Shown: in pieces, positions 15,438 to 28,435 of the stretch
Position numbering within the stretch: the stretch's first letter is position 1
Layout of the letters: every line of letters starts with the position of its first letter
DNA from: Geodermatophilus nigrescens
Lineage (GTDB): Bacteria > Actinomycetota > Actinomycetes > Mycobacteriales > Geodermatophilaceae
NCBI RefSeq assembly: GCF_900129495.1
Contig: NZ_FQVX01000002.1
Span: 1-64,000, forward strand
Direction: 5' to 3'
Length of the DNA stretch: 64,000 bases
Made by a program: the position numbers and the translations under genes
The notes under the pieces: generated by a model
What the model saw: only the letters and a program-made list of their open reading frames with translations
The model's database searches: none
What the model was told of the DNA's origin: nothing

Positions 15438-17058
15438 GACGACCGGACGCCGGGTCGCCCAGGGCGTGGCCGGCGCGGCGCTCCTCATCGCCGTCCTCAC
15501 CGTGCTCGCCCGGCTCGCCGGGTTCGGCCGCACGCTGGTCTTCACCAACGCCGTCGGGCTGGACAGCACCGGCGACACCTACACCGCCGCCAACACCGTC
15601 CCGAACATCGTCTTCGAGGTGGTGGCCGGGGGAGCGCTGGCCTCCCTCGTGGTGCCCATGCTCGCCGGCGGCATCGCCACCGGCGACCGCGAGCAGGTCC
15701 GCCGCACGGCGAGCGCGCTGCTCGGCTGGACGCTGCTGGTGCTCGTGCCGCTGGGCGCGCTGCTCGCGCTGCTCGCCGAGCCGATCGCCCGGCTGCTGCT
15801 CGGCGCCGGCACCGACGCCGAGGTGGCGCTGGCCGCCCGCTTCCTGCTCGTCTTCGCCCCGCAGGTGGTGCTCTACGGCCTCGCCGTCGTGCTCACCGGC
15901 GTGCTGCAGGCGCACCGCCGGTTCGCCGCCCCCGCGGTCGCGCCGCTGGTGTCGAGCGTCGTCGTCGCCGGGGCGTACGCGCTGTTCGCGTGGCTGGGCG
16001 GCTCCCGGGACGTCGAGGGGCTCTCGACGCCGGCCGAGCTGGTCCTCGGGGTGGGGACGACGCTCGGCGTGGTCGCGCTGACCCTGCCGCTGCTGCTGCC
16101 GCTGCGCCGGCTGCGGCTGGGCCTGCGCCCGTCGCTGCGCTTCCCGGTCGGCGCGGCGCCGCGCGTGCGCCGGCTGGCGCTGGCCGGGGTGCTCACCCTG
16201 GCCGGGCAGCAGCTGGTGGCCGCCGTGGCGATCCGGCTGGCCAGCGGCGCCCCCGACGGCACCCAGGTGGCCTACACCGCCGGCCTGACGCTGTTCCTCG
16301 TGCCCTGGGCCGCGGTCGCCGTCCCGCTGGCCACGTCGGCCTACCCGCTGCTGGCCGAGCGGGCCGGCACCGGTGACGAGGCCGGATACCGCCGCGCACT
16401 GGCGCCGGTGACCACGCTGGTGCTCGTCGCCTCGCTCGGCGCCGCCGCGGTGCTCGCCGCCGTCGCCGGGCCCATGGCGCGGGTGTTCCTCGTCGGCGGG
16501 CCCGACGCCGGCGTCGCCGCGCTGCGCGACACGATCCTCGGCTTCGCCCCGGGCCTGGCGGGCTACGGGCTGGTCGCCGTGCTCACCCGCGCGCTGTACG
16601 CCCGGGGGCTGTGGAAGGCACCCACCGCGTGCGTGCTCGGCGGGTGGCTGCTCGCCGTCGCCGCCGACCTCGTCCTCTCCGCGCTGCTGCCGCCCGCCGA
16701 CCGGGCGCTGGCGCTGGCCGCCGGGCACAGCACCGGCGTCACGGTGGCCGGGCTCGCGCTGCTCGCCGTCACCGCCCGGGTGGCGCCCGGCGGGCTGGCC
16801 GGCGTGGCCCGCACCGGACTGCCCGCCCTGCTCGCGGCGCTGGCCGGCGCCGCCGCCGGGCTGCTCACCGCCCGCGCGCTGGGCGCCGACCCCGTGCCCG
16901 GCGGGTCGCTGCCCGGCGCGGTCGGGGCCGGGGTGCTCGCCGCCGCGGCCGTGACCGCCGTGGCGGCGGCGGTCATGATGGGGACGGCGCGCCGGCCCCT
17001 GCTGGCGGCGGTGCGCGGGCTGCGGACGCCCGGGGGGACGGAGGTGCACGGTGACTGA
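15418..17058 (+). CDS. MurJ/MviN-family lipid flippase (paralogue)
   Basis: A 546-residue polytopic membrane protein with about 14 hydrophobic helices and the MurJ N-terminus: ARLAGFGRTLVFTNAVG, DTYTAANTVPNIVFEVVAGG, ALASLVVPML. MurJ flips lipid-linked muropeptide across the membrane. The main actinobacterial MurJ carries a pseudokinase domain and lies elsewhere (near the origin); this copy has no such domain, so it is probably a paralogue for another lipid-linked saccharide or a second lipid II flippase. The GTG start is fixed by reading frame relative to the duplication at 15398-15437. It overlaps the glycosyltransferase gene by 8 bases. Confidence 0.85.
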   Translation: MSTAGPATTGRRVAQGVAGAALLIAVLTVLARLAGFGRTLVFTNAVGLDSTGDTYTAANTVPNIVFEVVAGGALASLVVPMLAGGIATGDREQVRRTASALLGWTLLVLVPLGALLALLAEPIARLLLGAGTDAEVALAARFLLVFAPQVVLYGLAVVLTGVLQAHRRFAAPAVAPLVSSVVVAGAYALFAWLGGSRDVEGLSTPAELVLGVGTTLGVVALTLPLLLPLRRLRLGLRPSLRFPVGAAPRVRRLALAGVLTLAGQQLVAAVAIRLASGAPDGTQVAYTAGLTLFLVPWAAVAVPLATSAYPLLAERAGTGDEAGYRRALAPVTTLVLVASLGAAAVLAAVAGPMARVFLVGGPDAGVAALRDTILGFAPGLAGYGLVAVLTRALYARGLWKAPTACVLGGWLLAVAADLVLSALLPPADRALALAAGHSTGVTVAGLALLAVTARVAPGGLAGVARTGLPALLAALAGAAAGLLTARALGADPVPGGSLPGAVGAGVLAAAAVTAVAAAVMMGTARRPLLAAVRGLRTPGGTEVHGD

Positions 17059-18189
17059 CGCGGGAGGCGCGCCGGGACCGCTCGCCGGCCGCCGCGTCGC
17101 CGAGGTGCTGGCCACGAGCACCGGCGGCGTGGGCACCCACCTGCGCTCGGTGCTGCCCGCGCTCGCCGGGGCGGGGGCGGCGGTCACCGTCTGCGGGCCC
17201 GCCGCCACCGACGCCCTCTTCGGCTTCTCCGCCGCCGCCCGCTTCACCCCGGTCGAGATCTCCGCCGGCCTCGACCCGCTCGCCGACGCCCGCGCCGTGC
17301 TGGCCCTGCGCAGGGCGCTGGCCGGCGCCGACCTGGTGCACGCCCACGGCCTGCGCGCGGGGCTGGTGGCCGCCGCCGCGGTGCGCACCGGGCCGCCGCG
17401 CCGGCTCGTCGTCACCCTGCACAACGCCCTGCCCGACCGCGCCGGCCCGCTGCGCCGCGTGCTCGCGCAGGCCGAGCGGGCCACCGTCCGCGCCGCCGAC
17501 GTCGTGCTGGCGGCCTCGGCCGACCTCGCGGAGAACGCGCACCGGCTGGGCGCCCGCGACGTCCGGGTGGCGCCCGTGTCGGCGCCCGCGTTGCCCCCGC
17601 CGACCCGCACCCGCGAGGAGGTCCGCGCCGGTCTCGGCCTCGCCGACGGGCGCCCGCTGGTCCTCGCCGTCGGCCGGCTGCACCCGCAGAAGGGCTACGA
17701 CGTCCTGCTCGACGCCGCCGCCACCTGGACGGGGGAGCCGCGGCCGCTGGTCGCGATCGCCGGCGACGGGCCGCTGGAGGCGGAGCTGTCGGCGCGGATC
17801 ACCCAGGGGTCCCTGCCGGTGGCACTGCTCGGCCGGCGCGACGACGTCGCCGACCTGCTCGCCGCCGCCGACCTCGTCGTGCTGCCCTCCCGCTGGGAGG
17901 CCCGCTCACTCACCGCCCAGGAGGCGCTGCGGGCCGGCACGCCGCTGGTGGCCACCCGCGCCGGCGGGCTGCCCGAGCTGCTCGGCGACGCCGCGGTGCT
18001 GGTCCCGCCCGGCGACGCCCCGGCGCTCGCGTCCGCGGTGCGCGAGCTGCTCGCCGACCCCGCCCGCGCCGCCGCCCTGGCCGCCGCCGGGCGCGAGCGG
18101 GCCGCCGGCTGGCCCGACGAGGCGGCCACCGCCCGCACGCTGGCCGCCGTCTACCGCGAGCTGCTGGGCCCGCCGGAGAGCGGCGCGGC

Positions 18190-18193
<4 letters not shown>
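17051..18193 (+). CDS. Glycosyltransferase family 4 protein (GT-B fold)
   Basis: A 380-residue cytoplasmic glycosyltransferase. The N-terminal Rossmann lobe starts VAEVLATSTGGVGTHLRSVL; a linker VSAPALPPP separates it from the nucleotide-sugar lobe with VLAVGRLHPQKGYDVLLDA, AIAGDGPLEAEL and the E-x7-E type region LPSRWEARSLTAQEALRAGTPLV. This is the GT1/GT4 PimA-like class, whose donor is often GDP-mannose or UDP-sugar; the exact donor is unknown. It overlaps both neighbours and belongs to the envelope-glycan module between steB and pyrG. Confidence 0.88.
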
Positions 18194-22311
<4,118 letters not shown>

Positions 22312-22312
<1 letters not shown>

Positions 22313-22911
22313 TGACGGAGCCGGCCGCCGAGGGCGACTACCGCGTTCTCGGCACCGAGACCGTCTACGAGGGCCGGGTCATCCGGCTGGTCAAGGACAC
22401 CGTCGCGATGCCCGGCGGCGGGGACAGCGTGCGCGAGGTGGTCCGCCACCCCGGCGCGGTCGCCGTCGTCGCGCTCGACGACGACGACAACGTCGTCCTG
22501 GTCCGGCAGTACCGGCACCCGGTGGGCGGCTACCTGTGGGAGCTGCCGGCCGGGCTGCGCGACGCCGACGGCGAGGCCCCGCTGCTCACCGGCCAGCGCG
22601 AGCTCGCCGAGGAGGCGCTGCTGTCGGCGGAGCGCTGGTCGCTGCTGACGACGACGTTCAGCACGCCCGGCTTCTGCGACGAGCAGGTGCTGGTCTACCT
22701 CGCCGAGGGCCTGTCCGACGTCGGCCGGCCCGAGGGCTTCACCGTCGAGCACGAGGAGCTCGACATGACGATCGAGCGGGTGCCGCTGGCCGACGCGGTG
22801 CAGCGGGTGTTCGACGGCGCGATCCGCAACTCGGCCGCCGTCATCGGCCTGCTGGCCGCCGCCCAGCACCGCGCCGCGCAGCCGCGGCTGCGTCCCCTCG
22901 ACGCCACCTGA
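22312..22911 (+). CDS. NUDIX hydrolase, ADP-ribose pyrophosphatase type
   Basis: A 199-residue NUDIX protein. The fold runs from VVALDDDDNVVLVRQYRHP through YLWELPAGL to the NUDIX box at 81-104, with the core RELAEE at 96-101 binding Mg2+. The position after pyrG and the sequence resemble Rv1700, an ADP-ribose pyrophosphatase. ADP-ribose is thus the likely substrate, though other nucleoside diphosphate derivatives are possible. The ATG overlaps the pyrG stop. Confidence 0.9.
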
Positions 22912-22928
22912 GGTGTCCTCCCTCTGAC

Positions 22929-22966
22929 GCTCGTGCTCTGCCCACCACCGTGTGCAGAGCACGAGC
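22929..22966. terminator. Hairpin between convergent NUDIX and FN3 genes
   Basis: A perfect 13-bp inverted repeat: GCTCGTGCTCTGC (22929-22941) and GCAGAGCACGAGC (22954-22966) with a 12-base loop. It sits right after the NUDIX stop and between convergent genes, so it can end transcription from both sides. No U-tract, as usual in this window. Confidence 0.75.
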
Positions 22967-23019
22967 ATCGGCGGGAGGACCTGCCGGCCGGTCGGGCTCG
23001 GCGCGCGCCCGGGCGTCGC

Positions 23020-23709
23020 TCAGCCGACGACGACGGGGCTCGACCAGCCGACCTGCACGTACTCGACCACCTGGGTGTCGAGGTCGAGCACGGCCTCCTC
23101 GAGCCAGAACACGTACGGGGTGCCCGGCGTCAGCCCGGTGAGCACCGCGCTCACCTCGCCGCAGTCGCCCCGCTGCGGCGCGTCCACCCGCGGGGGCGCC
23201 GGCTGCTCGCCGGCCACCAGCCGCTGGCTGACCGCCGTCACGCGGTAGCCCTGCACGGTCTCGCGGCCGTCGGCCTGCCAGGTGACGGTGGCGGAGCCCG
23301 GGCCCGGGACGACGCCCGGCGGCATCTGCCGCAGGCTGCCGTAGCCGCCGCACTGCGCGGGCGGCGGCGTGACCTCCAGCGGCTCGCCGCGGGGGACCAT
23401 CGGCGCGGGCAGCTGGACGTCCATCCGGCGCGGCACCGGCAGGGCGAGCACGGGCGTGTCGACGGCGGGCTCCGGCAGCGCGGGAACCGCCTGCGGGGTG
23501 AGCACCGGCGCGGGCTCCGGGCCGTCGGCGGTGCCGGCGTTGCGGAACGGCGCCCAGGACGCGCTGACCTCCGCGGCGATCTCGGTGGCGGGCGCCGACA
23601 GCGCCACCAGCCCGACGGCCGCGGCGGCGGTCACGCGCCCGGCGATCCCGGCGGCCGACGCGCCCCGGCGGCCCCGCCGTCGTCCCCGCGTGCGTCCCGC
23701 TCGTCCCAC
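23020..23709 (-). CDS. Secreted or anchored protein with fibronectin type III-like domain
   Basis: About 229 residues. A strongly basic start (RAGRTRGRRRGRRG) precedes one hydrophobic segment (AAAAVGLVALSAPATEIAA), a signal peptide or anchor. A Pro-rich stretch leads into a C-terminal domain (SATVTWQADG, GYRVTAVSQ, AVLTGLTPGTPYVFWLEE) with the alternating-strand pattern of fibronectin type III. GTG 23709 is preferred because GGGAGG lies five bases upstream; ATG 23736 is the alternative. Function unknown; probably a cell-surface protein. Its start lies 47 bases from the stop of the minus-strand gene upstream. Confidence 0.65.
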   Translation of the reverse strand: MGRAGRTRGRRRGRRGASAAGIAGRVTAAAAVGLVALSAPATEIAAEVSASWAPFRNAGTADGPEPAPVLTPQAVPALPEPAVDTPVLALPVPRRMDVQLPAPMVPRGEPLEVTPPPAQCGGYGSLRQMPPGVVPGPGSATVTWQADGRETVQGYRVTAVSQRLVAGEQPAPPRVDAPQRGDCGEVSAVLTGLTPGTPYVFWLEEAVLDLDTQVVEYVQVGWSSPVVVG

Positions 23710-23756
23710 CGACACCTCCCGATCCGCCCGGGACATCGGCACCGGCGGGAGCGATG

Positions 23757-24431
23757 TCAACCCGAGAACGGGGGAGCAGTGGCGCCGGGACCAGGGGTGG
23801 TGGCGCCCGACCCGGGGCCGTCCGGGGCGGGCAGCCGCAGGCCCAGCCGCCCGGCCTCCAGCGCCGCCAGGGCACGCACCGCCGCCGGGTCGCCGGCCCG
23901 CCACGCCTCCCCGGTGCCCGGCGGCAGGGCGGCCAGCCGGGGCAGGGGAGCGGTGGCGACGGCGCGGGCGGCCAGCAGGTGCAGGTCGGGGTGCCGGCCG
24001 CCGGCCAGCCGGGTCACCGCCGTCGCCTCCCGGATCCAGCCCAGCCGCCACGGCAGCCAGCGCAGCAGCGCCCAGCAGACCGGCAGCACCACCAGCACGA
24101 CGGCGAGCACGAACGCCAGCGTGCCGACGGCGTCCTGCGCGGCCTGCCCCGCGCCGCGCACCGAGCCCGCGGCGTCGCCGAGCGCGTCGAACGGCGACGA
24201 CAGCTCGTCGCCGACCACCGGCACGTCCTGCGCCGCGTCGGCCGCCGAGCCCATGCTGTCGGCCACCGAGGAGCCGAGGTCCTCCACCGCGCGGCCGGGC
24301 TCGGCGAGCACGAGCACCGCCCCGTGCACCGTGCGCGCCACCACCACCCACAGCACGACCCAGGCCAGCAGCCCCGCGTCGGCGAGCAGCTGGCGCAGCC
24401 GGTGGTCGGGTCGGGCGGCGTACAGGCGCAT
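23757..24431 (-). CDS. Membrane protein of unknown function (two hydrophobic segments)
   Basis: A 224-residue protein with a first membrane segment (LLAWVVLWVVVARTVHGAVLVL, about 21-42), an extracytoplasmic Ala/Asp/Ser-rich loop, a second long hydrophobic segment (TLAFVLAVVLVVLPVCWALL, about 104-124) and an Ala/Leu-rich cytoplasmic tail ending in a Gly/Pro linker. I do not recognise the family. ATG 24431 starts an otherwise plausible N-terminus; it is divergent from ald with about 170 bases between. Confidence 0.65.
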   Translation of the reverse strand: MRLYAARPDHRLRQLLADAGLLAWVVLWVVVARTVHGAVLVLAEPGRAVEDLGSSVADSMGSAADAAQDVPVVGDELSSPFDALGDAAGSVRGAGQAAQDAVGTLAFVLAVVLVVLPVCWALLRWLPWRLGWIREATAVTRLAGGRHPDLHLLAARAVATAPLPRLAALPPGTGEAWRAGDPAAVRALAALEAGRLGLRLPAPDGPGSGATTPGPGATAPPFSG

Positions 24432-24602
24432 GGATCAGCCTTCCGGGTGGACGCACGGGGACTCGCGCCATCGTCGGCGCTGCGCGGACTGGCGGCAGCC
24501 CGGGCGCTGGCTAGGGTCCGATCTGGTTCCCCACCGGGAGCCACGTCACAGGCGCGGGACCGACGACCTCGGCCCGGCCGTCGCAGAACGGGAGCGGATC
24601 GC

Positions 24603-25718
24603 ATGCACGTCGGGGTGCCTCGCGAGGTCAAGAACAGGGAGTACCGGGTCGCGCTGACCCCCGCCGGGGTCACCGAGCTGACCCGGGCCGGGCACACGGT
24701 GCTCGTCGAGCGGGGCGCCGGCGAGGGGAGCTCCATCCCCGACGCCGACTTCACCGCCGCCGGCGCGCGGATCGTCGGCAGCGCCGACGACGTCTGGGCC
24801 GACGCCGACCTGCTGCTCAAGGTCAAGGAGCCGGTCGAGGAGGAGTACGGCCGGCTCCGCTCCGGGCAGACGCTGTTCACCTACCTGCACCTGGCGGCGT
24901 CGAAGGCGTGCACCGACGCGCTCGTGGCCTCCGGCACCACCGCCATCGCCTACGAGACGGTGCAGACGGCGAACGGCGCCCTGCCGCTGCTCGCCCCCAT
25001 GAGCGAGGTCGCCGGCCGGATGGCGCCGCAGGTCGGGGCGCACAGCCTCGAGCGGGCGCACGGCGGCCGCGGCGTGCTGCTCGGCGGGGTGTCGGGCGTC
25101 TACGCGGCCAAGGTCGTCGTCATCGGCGCCGGGGTGTCGGGGATGAACGCCGCCACCATCGCGCTGGGCATGCAGGCCGAGGTCGTCGTCCTCGACCGCG
25201 ACGTCGACAAGCTGCGCGCCGCCGACGCCATCTACCGCGGGCACCTGCAGACGGTCACCTCCAACTCCTACGAGGTGGAGCGGGCCGTCCTCGACGCCGA
25301 CCTGGTGATCGGCGCCGTGCTCGTCCCCGGCGCCAAGGCGCCGACGCTGGTGAGCAACGAGCTGGTCTCGCGGATGAAGCCGGGCTCGGTGCTCGTGGAC
25401 ATCGCCGTCGACCAGGGCGGCTGCTTCGAGGACAGCCGGCCCACGACACACGACGAGCCGACCTTCCGCGTGCACGGGTCGGTGTTCTACTGCGTGGCGA
25501 ACATGCCGGGCGCGGTCCCCAACACCTCCACCTACGCACTGACCAACGTGACGCTGCCCTACGTCATGGCCCTGGCCGGGAAGGGCACGCGGGCGGCGGT
25601 CGCCGACGACCCGGCGCTGGCCCACGGGGTCAACGTCGTGGCCGGCGAGGTGGTGCTGCCGGAGGTCGCGGAGGCGCACGGCATGACCGCCGTGCCGTGG
25701 GAGGAGCTGCTGTCCTGA
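24603..25718 (+). CDS. ald: Alanine dehydrogenase
   Basis: A 371-residue NAD-dependent L-alanine dehydrogenase (alanine to pyruvate and ammonia). Substrate-site residues are visible: Arg15 (REYRVALTP), Lys75 (LLKVKEP), His96 (TYLHLAA) and Asp270 (DIAVDQGG), at the same numbers as in the M. tuberculosis enzyme as I recall. The NAD-binding loop is [13 protein letters not shown] (about 171-183). ATG 24603 follows GGGAG ten bases upstream. Pyridine nucleotide transhydrogenase alpha is related but longer. The gene lies directly before xerD, an order also seen near parA in Streptomyces as far as I recall. Confidence 0.96.
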   Translation: MHVGVPREVKNREYRVALTPAGVTELTRAGHTVLVERGAGEGSSIPDADFTAAGARIVGSADDVWADADLLLKVKEPVEEEYGRLRSGQTLFTYLHLAASKACTDALVASGTTAIAYETVQTANGALPLLAPMSEVAGRMAPQVGAHSLERAHGGRGVLLGGVSGVYAAKVVVIGAGVSGMNAATIALGMQAEVVVLDRDVDKLRAADAIYRGHLQTVTSNSYEVERAVLDADLVIGAVLVPGAKAPTLVSNELVSRMKPGSVLVDIAVDQGGCFEDSRPTTHDEPTFRVHGSVFYCVANMPGAVPNTSTYALTNVTLPYVMALAGKGTRAAVADDPALAHGVNVVAGEVVLPEVAEAHGMTAVPWEELLS

Positions 25719-25753
25719 CCGCCGTCCTGTCGCCCGGTCCCGCCGTCGAGCGG

Positions 25754-26677
25754 GTGGTGTCCGGCTACCTCGACCACCTCACCGTCGAGCGTGGCCTGGC
25801 CGCCAACACCATCGCCTCCTACCGTCGCGACCTGCGGCGGTACACGCAGTTCCTCGCCGGCGCCGGCGTGCGCGGGCTGGGGGAGGTGGCCGAGAGCGAC
25901 GTCGCCGGGTTCCTCGCCGCGCTGCGCGCCGGGGACGACGAGCACCCGCCGCTGTCGGCCACCTCGGCGGCGCGCGCCGTCGTCGCCGTCCGCGGGCTGC
26001 ACCGGTTCGCGCTGCTCGACGGGCTGGTCACCGGCGACGTCGCCGCCGAGGTCCGCCCGCCGGCCCCGGCGCGGCGGCTGCCCAAGGCGGTGCCGGTGGA
26101 GGCGGTGGTGGCGCTCATCGAGGCGGCGGGGTCGGTCGAGGGGCCGCGCGGGCTGCGCGACCGGGCGCTGCTGGAGGTGCTCTACGGCACCGGGGCGCGC
26201 ATCTCCGAGGCGGTGGGGCTGGCCGTCAACGACCTCGACCGCGGCCAGGCGGTGGTGCGGCTGGCGGGCAAGGGCGGCAAGGAGCGGATCGTCCCGGTGG
26301 GCAGCTTCGCGCTGCGCGCCGTCGAGGAGTACCTGGTGCGCGCCCGTCCGGCCCTGGCCGCCGCCGGGAGGGGCGGCGTCCGGGGCGGGCGGCTGTTCCT
26401 CAACGCCCGCGGCGGCCCGCTGTCGCGGCAGAGCGCCTGGGCGATCCTGCGCTCGGCGGCAGAGCGCACCGGCGACGCGTCCCTGGCCGAGCACGTCTCC
26501 CCGCACACGCTGCGCCACTCGTTCGCCACCCACCTGCTCGACGGCGGCGCCGACGTCCGCGTGGTGCAGGAGCTGCTCGGCCACGCGTCGGTGACGACGA
26601 CGCAGGTCTACACGCTCGTCACGGTCGACAAGCTGCGCGAGGTCTACGCGGGGAGCCACCCGCGGGCCCTGTCCTGA
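25754..26677 (+). CDS. xerD: Tyrosine recombinase XerD
   Basis: A 307-residue site-specific recombinase for chromosome dimer resolution at dif. The N-terminal SAM-like DNA-binding domain has [19 protein letters not shown]. Catalytic residues numbered from this start: Arg149 (GTGARISE), Lys173 (AGKGGKER), His251 and Arg254 (HTLRH), His277 (LLGHAS) and the nucleophile Tyr286 (TQVYT). GTG 25754 leaves only four residues before YLDHL, which is short. A CTG at 25715 overlapping the ald stop follows a strong GGGAGGAG, and a GTG at 25697 is also in frame, so the real start may be upstream. Confidence 0.93.
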   Translation: MVSGYLDHLTVERGLAANTIASYRRDLRRYTQFLAGAGVRGLGEVAESDVAGFLAALRAGDDEHPPLSATSAARAVVAVRGLHRFALLDGLVTGDVAAEVRPPAPARRLPKAVPVEAVVALIEAAGSVEGPRGLRDRALLEVLYGTGARISEAVGLAVNDLDRGQAVVRLAGKGGKERIVPVGSFALRAVEEYLVRARPALAAAGRGGVRGGRLFLNARGGPLSRQSAWAILRSAAERTGDASLAEHVSPHTLRHSFATHLLDGGADVRVVQELLGHASVTTTQVYTLVTVDKLREVYAGSHPRALS

Positions 26678-26876
26678 CGACGGCAGGGCGCCCCGTTCGG
26701 CAGGTCCTGCCCACGGCTACCCGCCGGTACGCAGGAACCTGGGCGAGATCCGCCAGCGACCGGCGTGTCCCGTGGATCGGCGCAGGTGATCTCCCTACCG
26801 TCGTGCCCGGACCCGAGCGGACCGGGCCGGCCGACCGCGGCCGGCACCGCCGGGGAGCACGGAGGAAGGGCGACTC

Positions 26877-27782
26877 ATGGCGATCCGAGGGGACGTGGCC
26901 GGTCAGGCTCTCGCACTCCCGGCCGACGGCGGCGAGATGGGTGCGGCCGCCTCGCGGCTGGACCCGGCCCGCGCGCGTCAGCGCAAGCTGCCGGAGCCCC
27001 CGCCGCTGAAGCAGCACGGCCCGGCGCGCGTCATCGCGATGTGCAACCAGAAGGGCGGCGTCGGCAAGACGACGTCGACGATCAACCTGGGTGCCTCGCT
27101 GGTGGAGTACGGCCGCCGCGTGCTGCTGGTCGACCTCGACCCGCAGGGCGCGCTGTCGGTCGGCCTCGGCGTCCCCGCGCAGCAGCTCGACCGCACGATC
27201 TACAACGCCCTCATGGAGCGGCGCACCACGCTGGCCGACGTCCGCGTGGGCACCGACGTGCCCGGCCTGGACCTGGTGCCCAGCAACATCGACCTGTCCG
27301 CCGCCGAGGTGCAGCTGGTCAGCGAGGTCGCCCGCGAGCAGACCCTGCTGCGCGCCCTGGACTCCGTGCGCGACGAGTACGACTACATCCTCATCGACTG
27401 CCAGCCCTCGCTCGGCCTGCTCACGGTCAACGCCCTGACCGCGGCGCACGGCGTGGTGATCCCGCTGGAGTGCGAGTTCTTCTCCCTGCGCGGCGTGGCC
27501 CTGCTCGTGGACACGATCGACAAGGTCAAGGAGCGGCTCAACCCGTCGCTGGAGATCGACGGCATCCTCGCCACGATGTACGACTCGCGGACCGTGCACT
27601 GCCGCGAGGTGTTCAGCCGGGTGGTCGAGGCCTTCGGCGACACCGTCTTCCGGACCGTCATCCAGCGCACCGTGCGGTTCCCGGAGACCACCGTCGCCGG
27701 CCAGCCGATCACCACCTGGGCGCCCACCTCCTCGGGTGCGGCCGCCTACCGCGACCTGGCGAAGGAGGTCATCTCCCTGTGA
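26877..27782 (+). CDS. ParA-family ATPase
   Basis: A 301-residue ParA/Soj-type ATPase. After a 50-residue leader, the deviant Walker A KGGVGKTT (59-66) sits in CNQKGGVGKTTSTINLGASL; LLVDLDPQGALS is Walker A' and YDYILIDCQPSLGLLT is Walker B. ATG 26877 follows GGAGGAAGGG. It corresponds in position to Rv1708, distinct from the origin-proximal parAB. The 199 bases before it (26678-26876) hold no gene I can support. The stop overlaps the GTG of the next gene, which supplies a DNA-binding partner. Confidence 0.92.
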   Translation: MAIRGDVAGQALALPADGGEMGAAASRLDPARARQRKLPEPPPLKQHGPARVIAMCNQKGGVGKTTSTINLGASLVEYGRRVLLVDLDPQGALSVGLGVPAQQLDRTIYNALMERRTTLADVRVGTDVPGLDLVPSNIDLSAAEVQLVSEVAREQTLLRALDSVRDEYDYILIDCQPSLGLLTVNALTAAHGVVIPLECEFFSLRGVALLVDTIDKVKERLNPSLEIDGILATMYDSRTVHCREVFSRVVEAFGDTVFRTVIQRTVRFPETTVAGQPITTWAPTSSGAAAYRDLAKEVISL

Positions 27783-28285
27783 CCCGCCGTCCCGTGCTCC
27801 CGGGCGCTGCGGAGCTGTTCCGGCGCACCGACACCCCGCCCGCGGCGGAGGTCACCGAGCTGCCCAACCTGGCGTCGGCCACGGCCTCCCCGGCGCTGCG
27901 CTCGACGCGCCGCCGTCCGGAGCCCGAGCCCGAGGCGGAGGTCGAGCAGCCCGCGGCGCCGCTCACCCTCGTCCCCGGCGGCGCGCCCGCGGACCCGCTG
28001 GCCGCCTACCGCGCGCCCGCCACGCTGCCCGCCCCGGGCGCGCGCACCCGCGGCAAGGCCGCCCGCGCCGCCGGCGCCGGCCGCACCCGGCACGACGAGA
28101 AGATCACCGTCTACATCTCGGCCGAGGACCTGCTGGCGCTGGAGAGCGCCCGGCTGTCGCTGCGTGCCGAGCACGGCGTGGCCGCCGACCGCGGCCGGAT
28201 CGTCCGCGAGGCGATCTCGGTGCTGCTGGCCGACCTCGCCGACAACGGCGAGGACTCCGTCCTCGTCCGCCGCCTGAAGGGCTGA
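27779..28285 (+). CDS. Ribbon-helix-helix-type partner of the ParA-like ATPase
   Basis: A 168-residue protein. The first about 105 residues are Pro/Ala/Glu-rich and probably disordered. The last about 60 look like a ribbon-helix-helix DNA-binding domain: a strand (DEKITVYISAEDLLALES) followed by helices (RIVREAISVLLADLADNG). Translational coupling to the ParA-like gene (GTGA overlap) suggests it is the centromere-binding or adaptor partner, as in parA-parG/omega type loci. This is inference; it is not a ParB of the HTH/CTPase type. Confidence 0.75.
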   Translation: MTRRPVLPGAAELFRRTDTPPAAEVTELPNLASATASPALRSTRRRPEPEPEAEVEQPAAPLTLVPGGAPADPLAAYRAPATLPAPGARTRGKAARAAGAGRTRHDEKITVYISAEDLLALESARLSLRAEHGVAADRGRIVREAISVLLADLADNGEDSVLVRRLKG

Positions 28286-28292
28286 CGTCCGA

Positions 28293-28318
28293 GTCGCCTC
28301 CCGCACGCGGGAGGCGAC
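28293..28318 (+). terminator. Hairpin after the ParA/RHH operon
   Basis: A perfect inverted repeat, GTCGCCTCCCGC (28293-28304) and GCGGGAGGCGAC (28307-28318), forming an 11-bp stem with a 4-base loop eight bases after the stop. No U-tract. It separates the ParA-like pair from scpA, which therefore probably has its own promoter in the 117 bases that follow. Confidence 0.75.
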
Positions 28319-28435
28319 CCAGGGGCCATCAGCGCGACAGAGGCCCCTCCCGGCCGCCGTCCGGAGGCCGGCAGAGTCCGCCTTCCGCGCGCGGGTGACC
28401 GGAACTGTCGGTGGGACCGGATACCCTTGCGTTCC

